In this document: positions 22,867 through 35,416 of the stretch, in pieces
Numbering within the stretch: the stretch's first letter is position 1
Layout of the letters: the number at the start of each line of letters is the position of its first letter
Assembly (NCBI GenBank): GCA_018257865.1
Contig: JAEUBA010000058.1
Location: 141,341 to 205,340 of the forward strand
Length of the DNA: 64,000 nt
Direction: 5' to 3'
DNA from: Stereocaulon alpinum
Taxonomy: Eukaryota > Ascomycota > Lecanoromycetes > Lecanorales > Stereocaulaceae
Notes under the pieces: model-generated
What the model was told of the DNA's origin: nothing
The model's input: the letters and a program-made list of their open reading frames with translations, nothing else
The model's database searches: none
Position numbers and translations under genes: made by a program

Positions 22867-23016
22867 ACGGCTGAACCCTTTTGACCTTTTCATGTTTGAG
22901 CTGAGGTGGAGAGGTGTGGTAGAGCAGGGTATGTTAGAGAAACGGCTGAACCCTTCTGACCTTTTCATATTTGAGCTGAGGTGGAGAGGTGTGGTAGAGC
23001 AGGGTATTTTAGAGAG
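22867..23016. repeat. Tandem duplication of a 75-bp block upstream of the secreted-protein gene
   Basis: Two adjacent copies (22867-22941 and 22942-23016) are nearly identical, differing at only a few bases. Each starts ACGGCTGAACCCTT and contains GAGGTGGAGAGGTGTGGT. They lie about 200-350 bp upstream of the start codon of the minus-strand gene at 22663, i.e. in its promoter or leader. Confidence 0.9.
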
Positions 23017-24272
23017 CTTGGCTCTCCAGCCATTGAATGCAAGTCGGCGACCTCATAAGTCGTACATGTCCTATCACACTCCGTATGCTAATGGAGGAAA
23101 TTTGATGTATACGTCGAATGGCTGACATTGTATGCAGGGCTCGACTCCATTACGAGAAGAACGGAGTTGAAAAGTCGCCGAATGTAACATTGGCAACAGC
23201 CAAGGGTATCGATAGGAGAAAAATGTCCATTTGGTTACAAGACCTCGGCCTCTGTGCATTGTGTGGTCCGTCGAGCTCCGTCACCCAATAATTTCACACA
23301 GCCTCTAATCGATTTAGAAAAGCCTCTGTATCTCCCTAGAATGAGCTACGTAGACTGAGTGAGGTATGGAGAAGTGTGCATCGGGTACCGCTCCAGATTC
23401 GTCTAACGTCCCGTTGTGGCTTGTACCTGCAGGCAATTCTCCACATATGGGATGCACGCTATCGATCGGGCGTGCCGATATGATAGCGCACAATTTGACT
23501 CTGCCAATTAATCTTGACCGTTTGAGTAAGGTAATCTCCCACGATAAGATGACGTGGTAAGACCGATTCATCAGTGAAGACTGGCAAATGGCGAGCCTCG
23601 AAGTTCGGGAACCACCACCACACGCTTGGTCACGTGAAACATACACAGCTTAACTTTCACTCGCATGCGTTATTTGATAGCTTTGGCACCTGGCGTTGTG
23701 GGCGTCGATAGATTGAGGTCTGCGCGGGAAATGGCATAGATGTTGGAGGATGCGAGCTGCGCTGAGGTCAGTGAGAGCTCTGACCGCCTTCCAAAACAGC
23801 GACTTGGAAAGCTTCAAGAACCGCCCATGTTTATCTAGGTCATGATGCTATAGCTTCTGTCACAAGGTACTCCTTGAGCGATACAAAATTATCTGTATTC
23901 ATAGCATGGCAAAAGAAGAGTTTTGTGCCACCGGTAAGACAACATTGTGTGATAACCGAGAGTATGTGTTCGCTGGCTTTGAGCGACATGACAACTTCTT
24001 GATTCTAGCATGGCAGAAAACACACGTCCGTACAACGCTGGTCATAATACTATAACAGCATCTGACCTTTTAATAGCAGGGAAGATGTGAGAAAGGTGCT
24101 CATCCTAGGTTGGGTGATACGTGAGCCCTCAACACAAAAGCCATCTCTGCGATCTTCCTCTTGTGCCTTTACATCCAATTCATCAAGTACTTCCACAGAC
24201 TCAACCCATTCCCAAAATTCTACCATACTTTTGATAGTCTAAAGACTTTCAGCACATCAACTCACAAGATAA
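23017..24272. other. Intergenic region with one copy of a dispersed repeat
   Basis: No gene recognised. The segment about 23405-23510 resembles 25055-25150 (see that entry). Several ATGs around 23906 and 24009 open only short frames. Confidence 0.45.
23405..23510. repeat. Dispersed repeat, copy 1
   Basis: Shares TTGTGGCTTG, a TGCAG segment, a TCCAC segment and CACGCTATCGAT followed by GGCGT, in the same order, with 25055-25150 on the same strand. The two copies have diverged and differ by small indels. Confidence 0.55.
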
Positions 24273-24817
24273 GCGGCACCTGATGGCGTCTTTCCTCACT
24301 CCAGTATCTCTAGGAGAGACGACCCTGCCGTCGATCTCGAATCTGCGAACGCCAAAATTGCTCGCCTTGCCGAAATTGTCAAGATGAGAGACACGGTCAA
24401 CGCGAACAAGAAAGCCTTTGAGAAGAATCCCACGGATGTTTACGAAGCGCAAGACTCTCTGCAGGTGGACGTAAGTCCCGAAAGTAAGGATCTAAATCTC
24501 GGCATAGGGCGTACGTCTGACTATTCTTAGAGGCAGAAATGCGCAAATACTCCCGGGTCTCTTCAACAAGTACACTCGCAGCTTTTCGGCCGCTGTTAGA
24601 GTAGCATTTCAAGCCAGGGTTGGAGAATGGGAGCTTCGGACCACACCCTATCTATCTGAAAGTCCCGGCTCACAGTGGAATGGGACACGTTGTCATCCCA
24701 GTCCTGCGAAAAGATCTGAAGGCCATACAGACCCTGGGCGGACCAGCAGGAGATGACGACCACTTCGTCATAAAGATCGGCGGCATCTTCGGCGAGCGCT
24801 CTTCTGAGAAGGCCTAA
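24273..24817 (+). CDS. Possible remnant or exons of an unidentified gene
   Basis: Frame with coding-like character but no recognised family. A segment open from 24273 to 24470 reads as a charged helical region (e.g. LESANAKIARLAEIVKMRD) and ends at a good GTAAGT donor. An acceptor at 24530 and a third segment 24605-24817 (ending FGERSSEKA-stop) can be joined in one frame. However, the second intron would be only 35 nt and no start codon was found upstream. It may be a decayed gene or a gene whose first exon I could not locate. Confidence 0.25.
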
Positions 24818-25054
24818 CTAGCCTCATGTGAGCGTATGTGACTAGAAGCGAGCGAGGCGGTCCGGAACTAGCATGCCTTAAGTTCAAGTACGGTTTATTA
24901 CAGCTCGTTTGATGGAGATGGAGGCGATACAGCAGTAGCATGCATTGAGATTCAGTACACTCCAATAGATTGAACCTTCTCATAGCGCATTGGCGGTGTT
25001 TCCATTCTCGTTCATCATGAGCGTCGCTAACCACTCCCCATTGTCAGACTAGCC

Positions 25055-25150
25055 CAATGTCCTGTTGTGGCTTGCATATGCAGCAAGTGTTCCACGTGTC
25101 AATTGACACGCAATTCACGCTATCGATTAGGCGTATCAACACAAGATACA
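25055..25150. repeat. Dispersed repeat, copy 2
   Basis: Matches 23405-23510 in the order TTGTGGCTTG, TGCAG, TTCCAC, CACGCTATCGAT and GGCGT. The same orientation 1.65 kb apart suggests a segmental duplication or an unrecognised mobile element. Confidence 0.55.
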
Positions 25151-25284
25151 TTCTTTTGCGTCTGGATACTGATTGGACATCTAAATGAAGTGAGTAATCT
25201 TTGTGTGACCAAACTCGTCCACGTGGGATGACCATTTCGACACGGAAGCGTGCAAATCATGGATGACCGTTTCTTGCGAGCACC

Positions 25285-25660
25285 TCCGGCATATCCACTC
25301 CCATACATAATTACCTGGTCCGTCAGCAACGGTAGGCATACGCCCATAGTTCCAGCCTTGCTTCCATGGACGTGCCCCTGGTCTAGCAGCTCCCACGCGC
25401 GTACCGTCGTAGCTTCAGTCTTACTTCCACAAATAATCTTATGCTTCGTCAGCACCCGTAGTTGTACCTGTTTAGCTCAAGGCCTGCTCCTAGCACTCGT
25501 CCAACTTTCCTAGTACCCGTGGCCGTACCTTTTTGCGGTTTTTTTCGCTCCCACAAATCATCCTCTACTTCACTAGCGCTCGCATGCTTACTTGTGTACC
25601 ATCAGGTCGACTCCCATGCATGTGTACCTGCTTCGTCAGCGTTCGAAGGCGTAGTTTTGT
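25285..25660. repeat. Degenerate tandem repeat, ~60-75 bp period
   Basis: About five diverged units contain a CTCCCA/CTTCCA segment, a variable AT-rich centre, a T(C)GTCAGC-type segment and GTACC or GTAGC. On the minus strand they read as a loose ~20-residue motif (L.K....GS...G). I regard them as non-coding minisatellite or old coding repeats. Confidence 0.45.
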
Positions 25661-26936
25661 AGCTTCAAGGGAACGGCCTTGTAAGGCACCCATCTTTGTG
25701 GAGACTGCAGAAATCGACATGATCCGATGAACGATGAATCCGATGTTGACACAAGAATTTTTGAGGCAATGAAGTTCTGTATTCGTGCGGGAACATTGTG
25801 CAGACAGCTTTGGCCTTCCGTGCGATAAGCAACTATTCAGGCAAAGCGGCGTATCCAACGGATCTGCAAGTCTCCCGTTGCGGTAGGAGCGCCCTCCGAA
25901 ATAGTGCTTTGCAATGCTTCGAGGAGCTTGGTACCACAGAGACGGGTCCACGTAGGCTCTTTCTTGCATGGACAGTCCTCGCCTTGGCAACTTCGGGTGT
26001 AGATTCCCTCAACCAGCCGGGCCACCATATCCATACCAGAAGCCCATTGAGCGTCGGCCAATCGCTGAAAAAGGTACTAGACCCTGTTCAGGAGTTTTCA
26101 TAGGCTTGCTCCCTCCATAGCTTGCGCAGGATGTCGACTCCCTCAGCATTTGGATATCGTGTGGAAGACACCAGCTCCTATGTCCCCCTGAAGTATTGCA
26201 CCCGTACAAGCGTTCTGCTCAGTTGCCAGCCTGCGTAGGCCACATGTTGCCGGAGCAATCCATATCAAGTTTCTCGCTGTGGTTTAGGCTCCTGTGCGCC
26301 TCGAGGACGTTGTGTTGTGTATAAGAACCTAAGGATGGCTTGTGGAGACCGAGCTCTGTTAAAGTGAGTACTCGTCATTGAGGGTCGCTGAACGAGTCGT
26401 TGGGCGTGCGAATAATCGGGAGTGTTTCCGTAGAAACGTGCTGCGAATGGACAATAGTACTATGCTTGGACTGTTAGTGTGACTTGATGCAGATTCATGA
26501 CCTGAACGCGATTAGGATAGCACATTTGGTAAGGAGAAGAGCTTCAATAGCCTGTACCAACCACTAGCAGGTGTGTAAGCATTGAATGCGATGGTACTAC
26601 ACTGTATACAAGACCAGAATAGCAGACATTGGATATGGAGCAAAGTGCCAAGATTCATGTTGACGCTAATGCTAGTGTAGTATTGTAATGTATCCAATGT
26701 GCCAATGTTCACAGCCCGGCACAAGCAACTACCTCACACTCAAGATCCTTTCAACACAATCAGGACGGTGTTGGCTATCAAAGCACCACGGGATACTGAG
26801 CACTTGGCTCAAGTCTTCGATTGTAGCCTCTCAGCCTATGATCAATCCAGCCTTGCTAGCCTTTCACCCACCACACATTCAGAACGTTATCTACTATCTG
26901 AGGTTGGCCTCTGGATCGAATCAATACATTGAAAGA

Positions 26937-28288
26937 ATGGCCAAATTTTCCGATCTCTCCCCCGAGCTTATCATGGAGCTCTGGGAACACATTTTGCACC
27001 CAGATGACATCGACAGCTTCGCTTTAGTATCAAAACATACTCACGCTACAGGCAGAACCTTTCTGGAAGAGCATCGCCGACTGAAGGCACAGTACTCTTC
27101 GGTTCAAACTTATTACAACGCCCCGAGCTGCAAAACACCATGGGAGATCTCCTTAGAGACGTCTTACTCGACCCTCGCCGTGGTGCTTATACCAAACACT
27201 TAGACGTCGAATCTTTGCATTCTTATTGGCAGCAAACCTATGGCAGCAATAAAAATCCGGACAACTGCCACCATGTCCGACACTCAGAAACAGATATGCT
27301 GATGTTCGAGAACGCAATGCGGTCAAGTATTTTTAGGGCTCCGAGAGACAATTGGCAATGGAAGCAGGGGCTAGAACGTGGGGACGAAGACCCAATCCTT
27401 GCTATTTTGCTTACGCTGCTGCCAGAGTTGCGGAGTCTCAAGATCGACAGTGTGCCTTTGAAGGGTACATTGCAGACATTCCAGTACATCGCTGACTCTG
27501 GATTCACTAGTATGCTCTCTAAGCTGGAGGAAGTAGAAATCTCGTCTGCTGAGCACGAAATCAAGGGTGTATCGGTCATCCAAGCCTTTGCAATGTTCCC
27601 ATCGATGAAAAAGCTGTCGTGTGACAATTTCCAACTTGATTGGTCTCATTGTGCCGCTGAGACTCGCATGCCGCTCCAGACCTCTAACATATCTGATCTG
27701 ACTATTACTGGCAGCGATCCGAATACGAAGAACCTTTTCGAGGTTCTCGGAGCGTTTAAGGCGCTCAAACGATTCACTTTCGGTCTATCCGCTGTGTGTC
27801 GAGACTTTGACCCTTTCTTGATGCGGGCGGCTCTTCTTGCATATGCTCGCCATTCTCTAGAATACCTTGTTTTTCAATCTCCAGACGATTTCGAGGGTGA
27901 AGAATGCATGGGTAGCCTGCAAGAGTTTAAGAAGCTAAGAACACTTGAGATTGACCACAACCTCTTGGTGGATCCTAAACACTGTGACATTAGGCCAGTC
28001 GCATTCCAGCACGGAGTCGCAAATAATCTGCCTAGAACACTGGAAGAGCTTGTGCTGTGCGTAGATGGGTACGAACTATACGATCAGGTTGAGCGTTCGA
28101 TACGGAGCCTCTTGGAGGCCAAGACCAATGGCCATCTGAGTTTTCTCAACAAGCTGGGGTTTCGTTTGTGGCCTTTGGGTCCAGGCTACGATGATGTCGA
28201 GCCACTTCTCTCTGAAAAGTTAGATGACGGGTTGGTGAATAATTGGAGAACAAGTTGCGACCAGAAGGGTATTGTTCTCACCATATAG
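26937..28288 (+). CDS. F-box-like/LRR-type protein gene with a 1-nt frameshift
   Basis: Two overlapping frames form one protein of about 450 residues. The first starts at 26937 (MAKFSDLSPELIMELWEHIL, an F-box start, then FALVSKHTHATGRTFLEEHR) and runs as far as PW near 27143. The second frame, from 27143 to the stop at 28286-28288, continues with GDLLRDVLLDPRRGAYTKHL, which is how this type of fungal F-box protein normally proceeds. No intron of acceptable size can join them. Reading one extra G in the GGG at 27142-27144 restores a single frame. The rest has leucine-rich segments such as LLTLLPELRSLKI and LRTLEIDHNLL. It is either a recent pseudogene or an assembly error at a short homopolymer. 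If functional, it would be an SCF substrate adaptor of unknown target. Confidence 0.7.
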
Positions 28289-31200
28289 CCATTATGATGC
28301 GCTGAATACCTGGAACGCCAAAAACAATTTCGCAGCTCATGCTTGCAAGGGCAGACTATCGATAACAACCATCAGTGAATCTGGGCCTGTGCTGGGCGAA
28401 GAAGGTTCAAGAGACACTATGCATGTAAGCAAATGGAATATTTTAGCCGAGAACCCAATAAACAAAAGGTCAGCTCCAACTACTCCGACTGAATCTTACA
28501 ACGAGTGTACGTCCATACAGCTCGCAGTACCACGAAACCCTTCATTACTGCTTACGTCAATTACTTGCTCATCCTATTTCACAAGAGACGATCCGGAAGC
28601 TACATATCCAAACCTCCACATGCAAATAGCATCCCAGTCTCCTCATTGCTGGGTTGATGACTTGTGGTGCGGGCACTACCATGATTACGCTCCTGCTATT
28701 TGTGTTCTGGCAACATTTTACTACACCAAGCGCTGGTTCTGCGTCGAACAAGTCGTCTCAAAGTCAATGACTTCAGCCACCAGCTGGGCTTGATGCCTGA
28801 ATCTCCCATCATTCTTCGTATTTTGGCTTTCAACAAGGCCAACATCATATCCAGTAGCCCTGTCTGGGGTCAACACTGAGCAATGATACTGTCATTCTAT
28901 AGTCCTTGAGACTTGGGCAATATCATTCAATTCAGAGAACAGAGGCGTCAGACGTATTGGTTCGTCTTCATTGGCGCTTCGTCATGCCATCAATAGCCAC
29001 ACGGAAATGTTGACGAAGTCAGCGCAAGTTCTTTGAGATCGCAGCTAGTATGTCCACACGTGAGCGTAGAGCCATGGTATTATTCGGATAGAAGCCGTCA
29101 AATGGTCCTGTTGATGCGCCAAAACGTCCAGAATCTGGCCATGACAAAAAAGCGTCGCATGTAATAATTCTAACGCTCTACTCAATCTTAGCTGAAGGAA
29201 CCAGAATGGCTGCAGCTTCAACACATTGGCCCCTCCCCTTCGCTAGTGGCGTGCAGATCTGTAGATCTTGACTGGTAGAAAATATAATACATATCACTTG
29301 AGACTGTTAGTGAACAGACACAGGAAGATGACCAGCGAAATCGCTATTGTCACAATTCGAGCTGGCAAATAGACACGTCTCGTCCACTTTTGTCACTTGT
29401 GAACCCCACACCTGGGCAGCTGCAAAGTATCACTTTGCTTCTATCCACGGAAATTGATCCATATGAGGCTCCCCTTGCATAGCCTTCTTCCACCTCTGAT
29501 GGAGTTCACTACACATGTAGGCCACCGTCCTCGCTGGTATAGAAACGGGGATGGCCGCCTGAGGGACTACCCAATTTACACGCTGGTGCGAGACTATCGT
29601 GTTGATTCGCCATTATGTTTTGTTGAGGGGATCTGATCTCGGTCTCGGATTCCCTCCTCCTGTGTAGATTGAACCGTCTCTTGTTCGCTTTCCTAGTCTT
29701 GGGCCAGCACACGCATTGTGTCCTATCGTCAGCTTTCTGTCTTCACATCCTACAAGCCAGTAATGCCAAAGCACGATTTTCATGCTTCGTTTGCCAAGGC
29801 ATGATATATTAGCCGCCAGGCTATCTGGCTGAGATGGGTCGATTTCGCGGGGCAGTTCCTTATTCTTCTCGACCTGTCAAGAGCGAGGGTTCCACGAGAA
29901 TGTCAACCCTACTCAATTCTCCGCTGGGAGAGGCGAGCCTATGGCGGTGCGTTGGGCTCTGGGGTAGAGCTGCTTAGCATCCTAAGTGTGGTTTGGTGGG
30001 GTCGCAGTTGTTGCTGTTCTGCCGCGACAGACAGTGTCATATCGAGATGGCCGGAGAGTACAAGTTTCAGTAGTAACAAGCCATCAGTGCAATTGAGAGT
30101 ATCGCAGATATTGCAAGAGCTTGGATGCTCTTACGCCGAATATGAAAGCCTGCAACATCCACGGCAGGCTTAGAAGAGTTCCCTTGTCAACTGGCCAGAC
30201 CCCTCAACCCTATAGGGCTGAGCCTCTAACACCAATTTTGATGTTATTACTCTGGGTTTGACCCCACACGCAGCGGGTGTATCTTTATATCTCCGCGTAT
30301 TGAATTATGGGGCTTATTATTATTTAAAAGTTCTAAACCAGAAGTCTAGTCATTGCGTGTCTACTTCGCAAGTTATGGTCGTTGGTAATTGTACCCCTAG
30401 AGGCGCCCGGAGCTGGACCTCGGAGAGACAAGAATCAGAAGCTCCGGGGCTCAGCCCTATAGGGTTGGCCAGTTGAGGGGTTTGGCCAGTTGAAAGGGAG
30501 AGGCGCCAAGGGATCTGCCGCTAGAAAGCCCTAACCGGCCGACCACTCCCCAGCTTGTCAATCAGACACAAGTCTTGATAAAAGTTGTTGTGTAATAAAT
30601 GTAGAGATGAGCACAACCTACGGAATGATACGCGAGGATATTCAATCAAGATCAATGCTCGTGGAATTAGAGAATTACGTGATAACTAGCGGTCCCCGCC
30701 CACTGAGCTGTGAACCCTTCTAGCGCAGTTCACTGCTGGCAGCAGCCTGCTGGCTTGAGATCTCCTCATCCACAAGCATCGTTACTCCACCCACATTCTA
30801 AGGAACACTATATTCAGTCAAGATGTAGCTTATCGGACGCAGTGCTACGTACCAGGTATACCACGGTTGCGTTCGACTGAATTCGGAGCCTTGTATCGTA
30901 AGCTGGGTTCAGGCAGCTTCAGTCCGTTTCGACGACGTCCGTTCACAACTTATATTGACTTCGGACGCAAGACCCGCCCCCAATTAATATTGGCTCTAGT
31001 TCGCCCTACTACAGCTGTATTAAAATACCCAACCAAGCTTTGAAGTGCAGTCCGGCAAACACTGAAAGCTGGATTCGATCAATATTCCGGCCTACTTCTC
31101 ATACTTCTTCCTAATGTCTCGCTTTTGAAGCTGGGACACACATACTTATCCTCAAATACCGAGATGATATGAGAATGCGTTACGACTTCCATCTCCACGG

Positions 31201-33951
31201 ATAGTTGTTCACAGTTACCGTATAGCTAGATCAGGGACCCAGACGGTTGGATGTATCCCAGAATTGACTTACTTTGGCATTTGTAATCACATTTATATGG
31301 AAACTGTTCCGTTATTACCTGTTTTCAAGGGTATATCGTGCAAGAACTGTCGCTTCTTGGGAAATACCGAAATGATCGTTGGTTCCGGCATAGAAGATAG
31401 ATGGTCCAGCTCTCTCGAGGATGGCTTACGTCACTGTGGGACTGCTTTGCTCGAGGTCAAGAGGCAAGTCCAGTTCCCTTGTCTCAAGAATGTGATATAC
31501 AACTTGCAGCGGGATTTCGTTTGAGGACTTCACTAATTCATTTGGGAGCTACGAACAGGAAGGCAACGATCTAAATATTTGCTTATACTCTCAACATCTA
31601 TCGCGAGCAATCCAGTACAAGGATGCATAGCTCTCCTACGCTACTTTGACAACAACAATCGCTCCGCGCATCATCTTCATCATCTCTCCCACAACAACCC
31701 AAAGATTTGTAACATGATTTGGAGCAGGAATGGCTGACTATGTGCGGTGCACCCAGTGTACCACAGATGCCTATGCGCAAGTGATGGTGTGACACATCTC
31801 CTAGTCCAGGGGCAGGGTGTTAGGCCCAAGAATATTAAATAGCTCATGTGATGGGTCACTGAAATTCCGTAATTCCATACGACACGAACCTACTACCGAT
31901 CCATCAGGAATTGTGTGTCACTGTTTTGCTTGCTTGCCACTTCCTGTCTGCCTCCTAGACCACTGCATACCGAATCCATAGCGTACATAAAGAGCCGGCA
32001 AAAATAAGCGACGAGTTCACCGTTTGCTTGCCATCCTCTCCAGCTACGACACTCTCGTTTCAACCTGGCTGTCTTTCTGGCCTTTGGAAGCCTAAAACTT
32101 CGACTCCGCCCTCAGAGCCTAGATCGGTACTGTTGAAACACGTGGGCATGACCGCCATCGCCTTATAATTCGTGTGACAGCCCTAGGGACAGACAATATG
32201 TTGTCTTGGCCGTGGAGTCGCACAGTGCGGAGGAGGCGAAGCACAAGAACGCGGCGAAGCACGGAATGTGGTGGCTTTCACTTCCTGAAGAGTAAACGTG
32301 TGAAAGGAGACTGGGCATGAAAAGGGCACATTCTCATCTTTCCTGTATCACAGCATCGGTCCTGGTAGGTTGCCCGATTGATCTCTACGAAACCCCGCCT
32401 CCTTTATTTCCAAAGACCAAGCAATCACCACGTATCTACAGTCGGGCAATTCTTTTGGGTCGGCATTCTCCAGTAACCCCGAAAGCACGAACTCTCTCCA
32501 ATTAGTGGGTCAACCTTCGCTTCTTACCCTACTTCGAACGTTGCAGTCGCGAGAGCCGCTACTATTACCGGCACTAGGGTTTATTTAAAGATAGCCACTA
32601 CCGACACCGTTCTTTAGCAATCATTGCCAGATTTACTTGGGCTGGGCGACCGCCGTTGACGATTGCAGGAGCTGATGAGACCAGCTTAGTGGGATTGCCT
32701 GTTGGACGCGCTGGTCCGACCGTCTCGAAAAGAACCTCTCCTTGTCCATCGACTAGGTTGTTTGGGCTAAGCCCATGTACTTCGATTACGCCGATATGTA
32801 GTTTGTACGACAGAAAGAGGTGTAGATGGATCAGGTGAGATTACAGCTGCCTGCGAAGCGTGCGTGATGCTTATCGTCGCAGAGGACATCCTTGTCACCG
32901 AGGTAAGTCCAGCCATGCTCTCTGCAAGCTTGCTCCAACCTCTGAAGCAGAAACCGAACCCGCAGCTCCGTCTTATCACGACACTGGCATGGGGTACTAT
33001 AACCACAAGACCAATAAAAGCCGACGCCCGCACCCCACACTCAGTCGTGAGCCGGAAAACGCCTATGGCAAAAATACCTCATGGGCCGTCCAAAGTCTGA
33101 GTACCAATAAAGGAGCAAATATTGACCACTGCGCCAAGCGTTCCAGCTCAGGAGCTTGCCGTTACCGCAAATCTAGCTCCCAGCATTACTGTTAGCAGCG
33201 CTTCCACTGCCCCTTGCGACCACCTCTCGAAAAGCAACGGCCAATATCATAACGGCATCAGATTTGGTGTGGCCGGGTATATGCTAATCACAAAAGAGAG
33301 TCCTCATGTTAATTCAAGCCTGACATCAGATGTTGCTCAGACTGTTGGCTCAACAAAATCAGATCTGGGTAGGCGATAGAAATTCTGATGGTATGCCAGG
33401 CGTTCAGTAGCCATGTTCCATGCGAAACGCGTTCGATTACCTGACATAAAGTTGAGTGTTTTATGCTGGCCAGTCTGCCCTTGACCAGCTTTAGAAAGAT
33501 GGCCATCTCGGTGCTTTAAGCTCCGACGCAGGCAGTCTTACGCCTCCAAGACCCTCGCTTCGACCCAAGATACACGTTGGGGTTCTACAAACGCGATCGG
33601 ACCCCATCTGACTCTTTTGATGTTCCCACCACCCCTCAGCCTCAACCTGGTCCACCCTCCGGGCTCCTCTAGGTACCAACGACAGCGTTCCCGGCAGTCC
33701 AAGACCGGCAATCTAGGTAAGAAAATGCTGGCTCACGCACTTAGACAACCGCCCAGCATCCCCAATCTAGAATTACACCTCTTCCCACATTAACAAGCCA
33801 GATGCGAGGTTGCGTAATAGAGTATGTCGAAGTCGACTTGGCGTGATACAAGAAGCCAACCCGATATAGGTGACGCTCATGTGGACCATCTGAATTGGAC
33901 ATCTTGTACGGATTTGGATGAAGCCAAGGCGCACATTCAAGAGATGTTAGG
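28289..33951. other. Long region without a supported gene
   Basis: 5.7 kb with only short, unspliceable frames. It contains an inverted-repeat element (30181-30498). Around 32860-33380 the plus strand has frames of somewhat coding-like composition, with an apparent GTAAGT donor at 32902, but the parts do not join into a recognisable protein; it may be gene debris. Nothing else was recognised. Confidence 0.4.
30181..30498. mobile_element. MITE-like fold-back element, ~318 bp
   Basis: The ends are inverted repeats of about 45-60 bp. The left arm (30181-30230) has CCCTTGTCAACTGGCCAG then CCCTATAGGGCTGAGCC. The right arm (30437-30498) carries the reverse complement, interrupted by a small duplication of GGCCAGTTGAGGGG-type sequence. 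The interior is AT-rich and non-coding. Target-site duplication is not clear. Small, non-coding and with long terminal inverted repeats, it fits a MITE or fold-back element. Confidence 0.7.
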
Positions 33952-34190
33952 GTGCTTACCGAGGCACAATAGCATTGCCACCTATGGATCCAACAACGTT
34001 GATAGATCAGACACCGTTCGACGTACGATCGACAGTACTACAGGTACCATTACCGCAAGTAGACACGTGTGTCTCAATGCGATTGACATATTGCATTGAT
34101 GATGACAATTGTTCGGAAGAAAAGCCTCCAGTCGCTGGTGGTTGGTTGGATTGGTTGTATGAGATCTTCACTTCCGTTGTGTACATTTGA
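33952..34190 (+). CDS. Possible terminal exon of an unidentified gene
   Basis: An open frame of about 79 codons begins right after a TTAG acceptor-like site and ends with WLDWLYEIFTSVVYI-stop. The composition is protein-like (acidic, Cys-containing CIDDDNCSEEKPP). An ATG with short coding potential lies upstream at about 33802, but no acceptable intron links them. No family recognised; it may be the 3' end of a decayed gene. Confidence 0.25.
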
Positions 34191-35416
34191 TATACCGTCG
34201 GACATGCCTTGCGTGGTCATCGACGAGGCCTGACCTGAGCAAAGCTGTACGCACTTGCTTGATTGCGGGATGAACGTTCAGGTAGGATCCAAGACGATCT
34301 GACCTCGGATTTGGACAACGTAGATCTCATTGTCGACTGAGTCCACCCTGTCAATTCCTCACCCCAATCACCCCCCCGGGAACCCTGCCGGCACACGTGG
34401 GATTCTCGGAAATCGAGAGCTGCTAACGGCAGCAGAGAAGTCTCTACATCCAGCTGCCACATCACCGAAATGAGAACGCCATCAATTGCTTCCGGTGGAC
34501 GATAATGTCGCAATTTGCTGGTAGCCAATCATGTCTACTAGCGAGTTTTCAGGGGCCGACTTGGGTCGCTTGGCCCCCAAACCAGCCCCGAATCAGCCGC
34601 CCGAGCGCCCCGACCCGGTGATTCATTCGAACTCCTCCGCGCTGTTCGCATGTCGGTCAAGTGTCTACGCGGAATTGGTGATGATGGAGTTGTCTCTCCT
34701 GTGACCGATCTCCCCCATAGTGCGCCATATCGATACATATATCTCGACAAGCCATTTCGATCTGGAGAGGAGCGATCAGCGCTTCGACCATTTGCTTGAG
34801 AGGCTCCGTGGGATTCGTGGGACGTGATTTGGGCGGTTAGGAAGCGCCTGGATACTGGGAGACACCAAGCCCAAACGATGAGCTTCATCGCAATTCATAA
34901 ACCTTGAAGCATCGAAGATGAGGCAGAGCAGGAATTAACATGCCTATCCAACGCAAATCCACCAACGCTAGCTTATTTGGAATCAGAATCCAAATCGATC
35001 CCGCTGCATGCAATATGCGGCCGCGTACAATTTGCCACCTGTCAAGTCATTCTAGCGCTGGGCGGACCAACCAGGCAACGAACCGGTGGGTCCCGACTGA
35101 CACTGCAGCAGCGATCCTGTCCCTACCCGTCATCCTTCTCTGCCCGCAAACAATGACAAATACCGTTATTGGTTCCTTTGTAAAAAGTAGCGTATCGCAC
35201 TGTCCGTTATCCTGCACGGTGATCGCACGATCAGCTGATTGCTTTTGGCTCTTGAGCGGCTGGCTAGTCGAGCTAGTGGTGTGGTGACAGCTCTTGTGGG
35301 TCGCTAAAATGACAAGGGTCTGTCTGCCGTGTGTTAAAGGTGTCCGGGCTCCCGAGGAATATTCTCTTGCTGGTTCCTGTCTCTACTGCTGAATCCCTGC
35401 TCATGTATTCTGTACA
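34191..35416. other. Intergenic region with a GC-rich open stretch
   Basis: Between about 34540 and 34890 GC content rises and both strands carry open frames. These are minus 34538-34888 (116 codons with ATG) and an 87-codon plus-strand frame without an early ATG that ends RSALRPFA-stop. Neither has recognisable motifs, so I do not call a gene. Confidence 0.4.

Larger units (their letters stand above)
24818..26936. other. Repeat-bearing intergenic region
   Basis: Holds the second copy of the dispersed repeat (25055-25150) and a tandem repeat (25285-25660). No gene is supported; the long minus-strand frame 25565-25990 is partly built from those repeats. Confidence 0.45.

Noticed and set aside
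34538..34888. Minus-strand frame of 116 codons with ATG, and an 87-codon plus-strand frame in the same stretch
   Set aside because: Both explained by locally high GC; no motif, and the two strands compete for the same bases.
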